A stretch of DNA of 64,000 bases from Calocera cornea HHB12733. Its lineage: Eukaryota > Basidiomycota > Dacrymycetes > Dacrymycetales > Dacrymycetaceae. The notes under the pieces were generated by a model. That model did no database searches and was not told the origin of the DNA. It saw only the letters and a list, made by a program, of their open reading frames with translations. The translations under genes were made by a program, and so were the position numbers. This document shows positions 47,032-57,245 of the stretch, in pieces. The first letter of the stretch is position 1. Each line of letters starts with the position of its first letter. The stretch is from assembly GCA_001632435.1 (NCBI GenBank), contig KV424009.1, positions 1-64,000 on the forward strand, written 5' to 3'.

Positions 47032-49337
47032 ATGTCATCGCACGAGAAAACCTCCTCGCTCGAGGCCCCCGTGGCAGTCTCCGAGTCCGAGCGCCGGCTA
47101 AACGAACTGGGCTACGTCCAGCAGTTCCGCCGGCAGATGTCCTTCTGGGCCGTCGTGGGCATGTCCTTCACGGCCATCGGCATACTTACGGGCATGTCGA
47201 GTGCCTTCCAGACTGGTCCGTGCCTCTTCTCCCTCTCCTGCCATCATCATCTCTTCGTTGACAAGCCTGGGCTGACCGTGCAGTGATGTAGGGCTGTTCT
47301 CCGGCGGGCCACTTGGGCTCGTACGTACTGCTCCATATTATAAGAGCAGAGCTGGGACGGTGCTGAAACAGAATGTAGTTCTGGGGATGGAACATCTGCT
47401 CGATATTCATGTTCCTCATCGCCCTCTGTCTCGCTGAGATCGCTTCGGTCTGGCCTACCGCCGGCGGCTTGGTGCGCCGTCCAACGTTGATGGTCTGTGC
47501 GGGGCTGATGAGGGAGCTGAGGTAGTATTACTGGGTATGCAAGATGAAGCCTGATGTCCCTGCACTCGGGTAGGCCCCCTCCGACCTGCCCCAGCAGTAG
47601 GAGTTGACGCAAAACGCAGGTTCATAACCGGCAACGTGTACGCATGGGCGATGGTGCTCACGGGCACATCTGGAAACCTCTCCGTCGCGCTCTACCTCGC
47701 AAGTGTGATATCGATCGCGACGGGCAAGGTCTGGCGGCAGGTTGAGATTGCGGCGATGGCGTGGGTGCGTGTCCTGTCTGAATCATATGCGATTGGGAGT
47801 TGACAGACCGGAAGGGTGTGAACATCCTCTCGGGAATATTGAATACTTGGGGCACAAGGCCAATAGGCACGATCGCGGGGCTTAGTGGTTCGTTAGCAGG
47901 TTTGACAATCGTGGGGTTCTGATGGATGACATCGCGTAGTATGGTGGACGCTCGGCGGCACGGTGGTGCTCGTCATCTGTTTACTTGTCAAGGCGCCCGT
48001 CAAGAATATGGCAAGCTTCGTCTTCTTCGATTTCGAGGTTTGTACAGCAGCCACGTGTAGTGCAGACAGAATAGCTGAGGTCACAGACAGAATTTCACAG
48101 GCTATGGATCGGAAGGATTCGTCGTTCTGCTCGGGTTCTTGCAAGCCGTCTATACCCTGGTACGACCATTGCCCCGGCGCGTGCAGGCCGAAGTTGACAT
48201 CAGGCAGGAAGGATGTGAGACAGCCGCGCAGATTGCTGAGGAAGCCATCAACGCAGAATGGCTCTGTCCCATTGCACTCAGTGCGTCTGTGGCGGGATCG
48301 TGGTTCATCGGCGTCATCTATCTGTATGCTTGCCTCGGGTTGTTCATCGCCGGTTGATACCTGATCTGGCATCAAGGTTGTCGTTGCTGTTTGCTGTCCA
48401 GTCGATTGCATCTGTTCAGAGCACATCGTACGCGTTGCCGATTGCGCAGCTGATCTATGATGCGGTCGGCAGGAACTTGAGCATCCTCCTCATTGTCATC
48501 ATCCTAGTAGCCCAGGTCAGTCCTCGTTTCGCCAGGCGCGTGAAAATACTGACAACCACTTGCCTGCAGTGGGCAGCGGCACTAACCGCATGGACAGCCA
48601 GTTCCCGACTGTTCTTCGCTCTCGCTCGCGATCGCGCATTCCCGTTCCAATCGATGTTCGTGGCATTGAACCGATCCGGAGCACCATATGCCGGTGTATG
48701 GTTATCAGTCCTGGTCGGATGTATCATCGCAGCGGCTGTGAGTGCGTCACCGATTGCTTCCTGCACAGCGATTTGATTCGATGGAAGTACATTGGCAGTA
48801 CCATTGCTTTCAATGGTATACTTGCAGCCGCTGCAATCGGTGTGCTCTTGAGCTACAGCGTGCCGATATTCTGTCGCGTGCTCTGGCCAAACACGTTCGT
48901 CCGTATCAGCGATGCAGTCGGCCCGACTAACATACAAATGTTAGCCTGGACGAGCGCGGCCCGTTCACCCTCGGGCAATATAGCTGGACCTTAAATCTCC
49001 TCAGTTTGCTCTTTTGCATATTCGCATGCGTGCTGTTCATATTGCCGACAACAACGCCCGTAACCTCGCTGAATATGAACTACGGTGAGCCGCGCTTCGT
49101 TGATGTCCGAAGTGTTGTTGACGCGTCTTCAGCTATCGTGGCGATCGGTGCTATTCTCGTACTGGTCATCATTCAATACCTAGTTAATATCACTTGTGAT
49201 ATATCAAAACTGGACTGAACGGAGATTTAGTATGGGGTCGAAGAACGTTCAAAGGTGTGGTGACGACGTACACAACGGGCGCTGCATTGTCGGCTGAAGG
49301 GGAGGTGGAAGTGGACGAGAAGAAGGCTGTACGATAG
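47032..49337 (+). CDS. amino-acid/GABA-type permease (APC superfamily)
   Basis: This is a secondary transporter of the amino acid-polyamine-organocation superfamily, closest in pattern to fungal GABA/choline permeases such as Uga4. The ATG at 47032 begins MSSHEKTSSLEAPVAV. The next segment, NELGYVQQFRRQMSFWAVVG with MSFTAIGILTGMSSAFQTG, is the family N-terminus and first membrane helix. Further exons read FWGWNICSIFMFLIALCLAE, ASVWPTAGG, VCKMKPDVPALG, ALTAWTASSRLFFALARDRA and LNRSGAPYAGVWLS, all standard permease motifs. About twelve hydrophobic helices can be counted across some nine exons. The C-terminus is acidic and ends VDEKKAVR. The substrate cannot be fixed from sequence alone. Exon borders in 47.3-48.4 kb are approximate. 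Confidence 0.85.
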
Positions 49338-50295
49338 AAATCACTCTGCCTATCTATTCCACCCGGTATCCATGTAGAGACAGTAGATCGATCTGTTGAG
49401 GAGTAATCCATATCGTGGAGAAGGAGTTCCAGAGATAAGAGGACAATCCCGACACGGACGATGCAGCAAGGGTTCAGCTTTCTTTGTCGGAGGACGGTCA
49501 CGACTCAAATGTCCAAACCACCAAACCAACCTCCACCAATACCAATCCATCTACCTGCGGTGTTACATTCGCGTCCTGCACAGACTGATGGTATGGAGCT
49601 TCAATGCCGGCCCATGAAACATACTAATGGGCGTTTTCAGCATCTGTAAACGCGGGTGCTACGGCGAATATACTGGGGAAGGTCGCAACACCTCAAGAGT
49701 CCGTCTTTCCTGCAATCCGCTATCCAAGTGATCTGACCTCCACACTAGCACACCCATATGGATCTGCACATTGCATGGTACGATAGCCTGATGCTGGCTC
49801 TAGCGTCCAGCCCTGATGATGCTCGCGTGAACAGACTGCAACCGCATCTTCCCATCACACGAACGTCTTGGCATGCATCGTAAGCGCGACCATCACACCG
49901 ATGATGTCGACTCTGCTATCACAACATGGAATTCATGAAATTGATAATGCAACTAAACGTCGAAAGAGGCCGTCAGATGGGGGTTCGCTGACAATGCACT
50001 GTGGCTGAGTCTGACTCGTGGCAACTTTAACGCGAGCTGCTTGACGCAGAGCATATTTCGTTTCATTTGTATCCTACCATAACCAGATTGCGTACTGCAG
50101 TGCTATTCACATAGTATTGTTATTGTGATATAAACCATAACTATTTGTCTGTGATACACATTGTTCTGCCGGTCTCGACGAATGACTAGGTTCGGAGATA
50201 ACGGGATCACATAATCTCCGACTTTCAGGATTTGGACGTCATGACCCTATCCCCAGTCAGCGCTTAACTTTTATCATTCCGACCGACCACATCCA
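49338..50295. other. intergenic, no supported gene
   Basis: Comparatively AT-rich, with short frames only. The LSG1 promoter should be at the right end. Confidence 0.4.
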
Positions 50296-52708
50296 ATGGT
50301 GAGTGTCGTTCTTGAGATCAATACCCGCAGGAACTGACCGAAAATACTCCATAGGCTCCCAAGACGAAAAAGGAGAACCATGGTTTGGGTCGAGCTATCA
50401 TTAACAAGAAGGTGAAAGAGGCAAAGCAAGCATACGAAAATGGCGAACTGGTGCGCACGATGAGATACTCAGTGCAGAGCCGTCGCTAATGTGTATCCCA
50501 GCACACGAAGGACTTTGAGAAATACAGCAAACTAAACTCAGTCACCCAAGAGCGAGATCTCGATGAATTTCTGAACACGGCTCAGCTGGCTGGGACCGAT
50601 TTCGTGGCTGGTGCGCCTTGTCCGCCATCGTACCCAATCACTTGCTGACCATACGAACAGAAAAGCAAAACATCCGCATCATCCAGTCCCCATCTGCATC
50701 AGCATCGACCGCACATAACCCCTTCCTGTTAAGTGTCGATGAGGAGCGTGAAGCTCATCGATTGCAACAGGAGAACAGGTCCTTGCTTCGTATACCGCGT
50801 CGACCACCATGGACCAAATCGACTCCTCACACACAGCTTGAGCGACAAGAAAAGGATGCATTCCTGGACTGGCGTCGGTCACTTGCGATGCTGACTGAAA
50901 CGAATCCAAGCCTCCTGCTTACACCGTTCGAGCGGAATCTTGAGCTGTGGCGCCAGCTGTGGCGTGTGCTGGAGCGGAGCCAGCTGATCGTGCAAATTGT
51001 GGATGCGAGGAACCCGCTGGCCTTCCGATGTGAAGATCTCGAGGAGTATGTGAAAGACGTGGAGGGACCGGAGGGTGAGAAGGGTGGGAGAAAGGGGATT
51101 CGGAAGTCGCTCCTCTTGGTCAATAAGGCGGATCTCTTGACAGCCAAACAGAGGTGCGTCTTTGATCGTCAGCTGGATGCCTTCAAATGATTGACTATCT
51201 ATGCAGACGAGCATGGGCTGATTATTTCGATTCTTTGGGCGTGAAGTTTGCCTTCTTCTCCGCTGCAAACGCCACCGCCTTGCAGGAGGAAGCGCGGCTG
51301 AAAGCTTTGGAAGAGGAAGACGATGACGAGATGCTTTCAGGAGAAGAAGACGATCAAGATTCAGAGGATGACGAGGATGATGACCAAGACGACACGGAAG
51401 GCGAAGAAGATGCAAATCCCGATGCGGACTTCCAACTGGAAAGCCAGCTGGCAGCGGACCTTGAGGCTGCCGCAAAGCTGGAGGAGACGGTGGAGGCAGT
51501 TGACGAGGCAGTTGACGCGGATCGCACAGTAACATCCGCGGAGGAAAAGCAAATACTGGGAGAAGACGAAGAAGAAGAAGTGGGAAAGGATCCCCGAATA
51601 CGCGTTCTGGACGTGACTGAACTAGAAGATCTATTCGTCCGAGAAGCGCCGGATCTATCACGTTTGTGGCTCTTCTCTCCTTCCTCATACAGGAACTGAC
51701 TGGGGAATCTGCAGTATTCACGACCCCGAACGTACCACCGCCAAAGTTGACCGTCGGTCTTGTCGGATACCCTAATGTTGGAAAATCTAGCACTATCAAC
51801 TCTCTTATTGGTGCGAAGAAGGTCTCTGTCTCCTCCACCCCTGGAAAGACCAAGCACTTCCAGACGATTCACCTGTCGCCCGACCTGATCCTTTGCGACT
51901 GTCCGGGTCTGGTGTTTCCCCAATTTGCAACCACCAAGGCCGACCTTGTCTGTGATGGCGTGTTGCCAATCGACCAGATGAGGGAATGGAGTGCTCCCGC
52001 CGAGCTTGTGGTATGGCGTATACCGAGAGAGATCCTGGAGGGAACCTACGGCATCGTGATGCGACGACCAGAGGAGGACGAAGGTTCGAGGAAGCCAAAC
52101 GCTGAGGATTTGCTGGTACCATATGCCAGTACGTTTCCTTATGTCCGTTTCCTGGAGCATCGCTGATTGAACTCGCAGTTGCACGAGGGTTCACGAGGGC
52201 CGGGAAAGGCGAACCAGACGAGGCCCGATCAGCGCGTTACATTCTGAAAGATTATGTAAACGCCAAGCTTCTCTACTGTCATCCACCTCCCGGCACCGAC
52301 GCAGACGAGTTCAACGCTCCATCTCGGGCGCTCGAAATTGAGCGACTCATCAAGCTCGGCAAAAAGAAAGCACCGACCACCCGCGTCGGGAAAGACTCAG
52401 ACACGTTTATCAGCTCTCCCGGCCAGCCGACGAACCCAAGTGCGGAAACCGCTCCTCAGCGGTCTGGTCACAAGACCGATTCCCTCGATCGTGAATTTTT
52501 CGACAGCAATGCGATGGGAAGCCGACCGTCCGTGAACGGGCGAAGTGGACGACCGATGCCACACCAGCTTTTGGTTGCCAACGACGGGACGCCGTTGAAT
52601 GCCCAGGAACAACGGCTCGCAGCTCTTGGCTACGGGGTGGGCGCCGCAAGCAAGAAGCACAAGCAGCCAAAACGGGCAAAGCAGCGGAGCGGCAAGGGAT
52701 ACGATTAG
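50296..52708 (+). CDS. LSG1: large-subunit ribosome-biogenesis GTPase LSG1
   Basis: LSG1 is a cytoplasmic GTPase that releases Nmd3 from pre-60S ribosomal subunits. The first coding exon is only the ATG (50296-50298). An intron at 50299-50354 follows directly, then APKTKKENHGLGRAIINKKV. The GTPase motifs are circularly permuted, as in this family: LLVNKADLL (G4) and FFSAANA (G5) come before GYPNVGKSSTINSL (G1), STPGKTKHFQ (G2) and DCPGLVFP (G3). An acidic insert of about 100 residues separates G5 from G1. The C-terminus is basic (KKHKQPKRAKQRSGKGYD). The other permuted GTPases, Nog1/Nog2-like, lack this N-terminus. Confidence 0.93.
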
Positions 52709-53160
52709 GCGGTGGAAGTTGACTTCCGTGCCCCTCGGAAGAGGCGGTGCATCTTCCATCGGCTGCCAGGCCAGATGCAGCCGACTTGCCGTAGCCATAC
52801 CTTTGTAAGGCTGAGGTGAGGTGCTCAAGCCCGTGATGCATCGTTATCTCTTATACTCAGGCGACAGCAGACGTCGCCTGTTGACGTTCGATCGTTGGCT
52901 CTTGTCTAAGTAACGATATTTGATTGACCGTTTGACGGTTCCAGCCGACAAAGGCGATTCGTGTTCAGTTAATGTACAACGTGCCCGGCTCATTCCCCGG
53001 TAGACTTTGAAACGGGCAGTTATCTGGATGCCGGTGCGGTATAGAACCCTCGCTTGATGTCAGAGAAGAGCGTTCTGTACGACACGATCAGTCTCCGATT
53101 AGCCTTCACTCAGAACGGGCTCGCTTACTGTACGCTGTTCGGTGACCTACTCGGCGTGCG
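52709..53160. other. convergent intergenic region
   Basis: It lies between the 3' ends of LSG1 and the small cysteine-rich gene. No coding region is visible. Confidence 0.4.
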
Positions 53161-53601
53161 TTATTTCTGCGGGTAGTGGGAGTGGCCGCACACGATGCAT
53201 CGCTCTGGGATGCGAGAATGACTACCACCTGTTAGCTCTGCCCTAACCTAAGTGTGCTGGGTGATCAGAGACTCACGGCTCCCAAACTTGGCAATCGCAA
53301 CCTTCCTTTCCACACTTGTTGGGGGGCTGCTGAGGCGGCACTGAGTGGCTGTCAGCCCTTGGTCCCAATCATCACGATGACTCAAGCAACGACTCACTTG
53401 TAAATTGAAGAGGCTTGTAGAGGGCTTGGTCAGGTCTGTCGATGAAGGGCTTACTGTGCACTTCTCAAGTTACGCATGAGCATACTTATACCATCTGGGG
53501 CGCCTGCGCTTGCGGACATAGGCGGCGGAAAGCTCCGAGCTTGTTGCAAACAGGATCGTGAGATCACGTCGGTCCTGCGGAAGGGTCGAGAACGTGTTCA
53601 T
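53161..53601 (-). CDS. small cysteine-rich protein of four exons, unknown function
   Basis: I found this gene by following splice signals. Exons are 53601-53492 (110 nt), 53454-53399 (56), 53340-53277 (64) and 53221-53161 (61), 291 nt in total, encoding 96 residues with every junction in phase. The introns start GTATAAGT, GTGAGTCG and GTGAGTCT and end in AG. The protein begins MNTFSTLPQDRRDLTILFAT, then RKRRRPRCKPFIDRP, NKCGKEGCDCQVWEP and RCIVCGHSHYPQK. Cysteines occur as C-x4-C-x-C and C-x2-C-G-H, so metal binding is plausible. It has no signal peptide or membrane segment. I know no family for it. Any function is open. Confidence 0.7.
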
Positions 53602-55249
53602 AACGTGGTTTAGTCTAGGATTAAATCCGGAAAGTGCGGACAGTCAGTGCAGCATCTGTATTGCTGGTAAAGGAACACGACCGAGGCGACTTGACTCAAC
53701 TTCCATTTAGAGTGGCCAATGCGATGCTTCGGGAAAACAAACTCTATCCAGACGTCATTGTTGGCGTCATCGGTACCCACTGATCCTGACAGCCATAAGC
53801 TGCGCGGATGGTTGGCCCGATTCGAAAGGGCTTGTAAATGCATTTAATCTCGCACTGCCATGATAGGAGTACGCAACTACGGACCGCGTCTACCGCGGAG
53901 CCGGGTCAGGGTGAGCAGAAACACGTGTTGGGGCGCCGTCGCCCGATAAGGTGCACAGGGGTCGCCGTGCTCGCGACGAGCGTAAATCTAAGGGTAATAC
54001 CTACTGCCCGCAGGGGCAAGATACATCGACTAGCTGACTGAGACAGCTGCAAACAGTAGGTCCGCATGATGTTCCTCGAATCAGCAGGCACCGTGTGGTC
54101 CTCCACAAGTACTGCACAAGAAAGACCCTTATCGTCTCACTCCACCCGGCTCGTTGGTCTCTCACCAATCCTTCGGGCCGTCCTGTTTCGGAATAGCACA
54201 TCGGTTCCACCAACTCGGCGCCCCTCGGAAGCCGTCGTGATCCGAGGTCCAACTTAGCATGCACAACGAAACTTCCCATGGATGACGCAAGCTTCCGGCC
54301 GTTCGCGAGTGATCCTCAGGCAGGATGCTTCCTCTCTTTTGCCTAATCTGGAAGCATCGCACCATGAAGGACCTCACTGCGCATATTAGCCCTATTGCGA
54401 CCCTTGCCAGCCAGTGAACAGTGTATGTATCACACTGGGTCGCCGGGCTGCGGCACTTCTAGCGCCAGTGTCGCCATCCTGATGACGATCCATACGAAGA
54501 ATCCTTTCGTAAAAATTTCGCTTCAAGCAGTGCGACCCGTTCCGTGTTCCGGGAATCGGACCATTAGAGGATCCGTAACTGCAAGTACACGCGAGTATTG
54601 TCATCGAACTTACTGGCATATCGTAGGTCCCAATAATTTCGCTATCTGCCCTTCAAGCGGAATGCTGTTGCAGGGTTCCGCCGAACAGGGGTCAGGGGGA
54701 TCGAGCGCTTGGCCCGCTGCGCACGCCGGTGTGCAGCATGTTCAGTCCACTTGGTGCCCCTTAAGCTCCTGCAGGTCCCCGTGCCACATCCGGTCGGCCG
54801 CTCTTATTCCGCCGTGTCGCCGATATCGGTGACCGAGTCATGAGCCTCTGAGGGAGGGTTGCCTAATATGGAATCCGAAGCTCAGAATACGGATTTACAC
54901 AAACGCTGAACAGAATTTGATCACTCCGCAATACATTCATTGGCTGATGATGGGGTTCTACGACACTTGAACGTGGACGTCGGCTGACGCGCAGGCCAAA
55001 TGGCGTGCAAGAGAAGCAGGGTGATCGCCCGCGAAGCAACAAAGAACTGGCCTCCTAGGCCGCCTGACCTTGTCCTACAGCGTGCACGAAGCAATGATGA
55101 CATCTTGTCATCATTGTTGACCCATCGCGGGCGTTTCTGAACAGAGCTATAAGATCGCCCAAGACCCAAGGGTATGCATAGCGCACCACTTCTGACCCCT
55201 CTCCGGCAAAGATACACCCACTTCTCCCCGAACATAGTAAGCAGGTAAC
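53602..55249. other. 1.6-kb region without a supported gene
   Basis: Short frames on both strands show no motif and no coherent splice pattern. A leftward 77-codon frame at 53610-53843 lies just upstream of the cysteine-rich gene but ends in a stop before it. A perfect palindrome lies near the right end. Confidence 0.4.
55092..55116. promoter_or_regulatory. perfect 11-bp inverted repeat with 3-bp spacer
   Basis: CAATGATGACA, spacer TCT, then TGTCATCATTG. It lies about 135 bp before the start of the first dsRBM-like gene. It could bind a dimeric regulator such as a bZIP protein or form a hairpin; neither is shown. Confidence 0.5.
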
Positions 55250-55576
55250 ATGTCGACGATCCAGGCCAATCAGATAACACCTCGCATTGGCTGGGGCGCT
55301 CTGCCCCAAATTAACGAGCGATTGGCTCAGCAGAACATGGAACAGGTAGCATGGCTGATTGAAACCACGGGCGACGATCACACGCCGACGTACAAGGCGA
55401 TACCCATTGGTATGTTGTGTACGTACATGGTGCAGGCCGCTGATCCGCCGTTCATAGTGGACGGAGTTACGTACACTAATTGTGCTGGAGTAAGTACCCG
55501 TAAGGCCGATGCTCGCGAGAACGCCGCTATACTACTCGCCGTCGAGCTTCAGAGGCTCGGAGTGATCTGTGAGTAA
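55250..55576 (+). CDS. stand-alone dsRNA-binding-motif-like protein 1
   Basis: This is a 92-residue protein that is essentially one dsRBM-like fold. It reads RIGWGALPQINERLAQQN, then QVAWLIETTGDDHTPTYKAI, and after an intron at 55410-55457 continues VDGVTYTNCAGVSTRKADAR and ENAAILLAVELQRLGVI. This follows the helix, three-strand and helix order of the dsRBM, with KADARENAA in place of the usual KKEAKNAAA. The usual basic KKxAK cluster is reduced, so RNA affinity is uncertain. The stop is TAA at 55574-55576 if unspliced; splicing a GTGAGT intron there would also end the protein at once. The same phase-1 intron recurs in the next two genes. Confidence 0.72.
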   Translation: MSTIQANQITPRIGWGALPQINERLAQQNMEQVAWLIETTGDDHTPTYKAIPIGMLCTYMVQAADPPFIVDGVTYTNCAGVSTRKADARENAAILLAVELQRLGVICE

Positions 55577-56426
55577 TTTCCCTCGTGTCGAAATCAGTAT
55601 GACTCAAATCCTGGCATTACAGAACTATAGGGTTCGCGGCCTCTTGGCTGCCTTAGAACAGAGTTGGCGTAAAGGTGGATTGTGACGGGAACTTATCATA
55701 TCGCCCGAGCGGCGCCGTGATGCGTTTGACTGCCCCAATCTACTTTCGTCTCTCTGTCCGGTGGCAGCCGGAAAGGGAAATCCATAGCCTTTACGTTCCA
55801 ATATTCCTGATGAAATGCAGCCGTGTTTAAGATAGCCACGCGTGGTAGCCGTTGCCAGCGTGCAGAAGGGGCCGGAGTACTCTGAACAGCATTGGTTGCA
55901 TGTCCACATGTGCATTACAGCATGAGGACCGGGTGCATGTTCGGCTCAGGCAAGTCAACCCGTGCTCCGCCGACATGCTCGACTCCTCGGTCCGCCGCTC
56001 CGCCGAGTCCCCCGGAAAGCTGTGCCAGCTCGAGTCACGAGCCAGAGCCTATTGCTGTCCTGAAATGGAAAGACAGAACCTGAGAAGCCGGGTTTGCCCA
56101 AGCGCCGGCCGAAAGGGGCCGTTTCCGGCTTCATGTCGGTTCCTCTGGACCGGGCGCGACTACCTGGAAACGTACAAGAGGCTGAAATTCATAGCGAGAG
56201 CTTGCGGTCCAACATGAGGCCGCCAAGGAAATGATTGACAGGCCAAAGAAGCCTGTCAAAGTCGCCGACAAGGTGCCTCGTGGCGAGCGTCGTTGTAGTC
56301 GCATCGCGGGCGTACAAGGGCATAGATATAAGCTCGTGTCCGCCCTACTCGCTGATGGTAGGAGCACGTTCCTCTTCATTGAACGAGATTCAGCTTCAGC
56401 ACAATTTCCAAGCAAGGAACGGTAAT
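55577..56426. other. intergenic, possible decayed dsRBM-like copy
   Basis: No intact gene. At 55930-56290 the plus strand shows disconnected pieces that resemble the neighbouring family: AVLKWKDRT, then RFRLHVGSSGPGATTWK, then RELAVQHEAAKEMIDRPKKP, broken by stops. This could be a decayed copy or a gene whose splicing I cannot solve. Confidence 0.3.
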
Positions 56427-56827
56427 ATGACGTCCCGTCGAACTACTAACTTATCGCCCAGCCCGGGATGGGGTGCTCTCGCTATGATCAACCAGACGGA
56501 CATCCAGCGTGGTAGGTTGATCTCCTGGAAATACGATCAGACAGGTCCGCTCAACGCGCCTACTCACGAAGCAATTCCAATTGGTGAGCCTTTTGATACA
56601 AGAGCATAGATTCTCATGCTGTTCTTTTCATAGTTGACGGCATTGAATATGCTATCTGCGCCGGTTTCGGGCCCAAGAGAGCCGATGCGAAGGAGGAGGC
56701 CGCCAAGAAACTCGAGGCCGAGCTCAAGAAGCTAGCCTGGTTTGTATGTCACATCTCCTCACGTTTGCAACAAATTGCTCATGGCGTCAAAATAAAGAAC
56801 TAGGTTGCCGGAATGATGAGCGTTTGA
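56427..56827 (+). CDS. stand-alone dsRNA-binding-motif-like protein 2
   Basis: This is a 96-residue paralog of the gene at 55250. The ATG at 56427 gives MTSRRTTNLSPSPGWGALAM, aligning with the first gene at GWGAL. LISWKYDQTGPLNAPTHEAI is followed by an intron (56584-56633), then VDGIEYAICAGFGPKRADAK and EEAAKKLEAELKKLAWF. TGPLNAPTH matches the dsRBM TGPxHxxxF strand motif, and KRADAKEEAA matches the helix-2 basic patch better than in protein 1. A second intron (56744-56803) precedes VAGMMSV and the stop. The role is unknown. Its neighbours suggest a shared dsRNA-related job, which is inference. Confidence 0.72.
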
Positions 56828-57245
56828 AGGTCTGGGTCGGCGCAAAACCCGCCTGTGACAACGACGTATCATTTCGTCCCAAAAGGGCGCCGTGATAGGT
56901 CGGATTGCCCCATGCTGGTTTCGTTCCCGCCTATGTCTGCGTAGACCGCGATAACGCCTAGTCTGCAGCGCCAATAGTCTCGATTGCTAAGAATGATTGT
57001 TTAACGTGCGCGAGGCGTGAAATTGACTTTGGCGCCGGGTGAGGGACGGAGGTGGACGCGGAAAAGCAGAAGTCGAAGCTGTCAGAATCTCTGAGACGAC
57101 ACCATGACCGGCTGCTCAATTGTGATGTCGGCCACCAATCACCAAGCGCCCTCTGTTTTCACCTCTCCCCTTTCCCCTCCACCCCTTGCATCCCTTCTCT
57201 CTTCCTGACCGTATCTCCCTTTCACCCTTGCAATTCCTCCTGTCC
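56828..57245. other. intergenic, promoter of the RNase III-like gene
   Basis: No coding region; a pyrimidine-rich stretch lies directly before the ATG at 57246. Confidence 0.4.

Noticed and set aside
53610..53843. Leftward 77-codon frame directly before the cysteine-rich gene
   Set aside because: It ends with a stop a few bases before the small gene's ATG and shows no motif. It could be part of the leader but not a supported gene.
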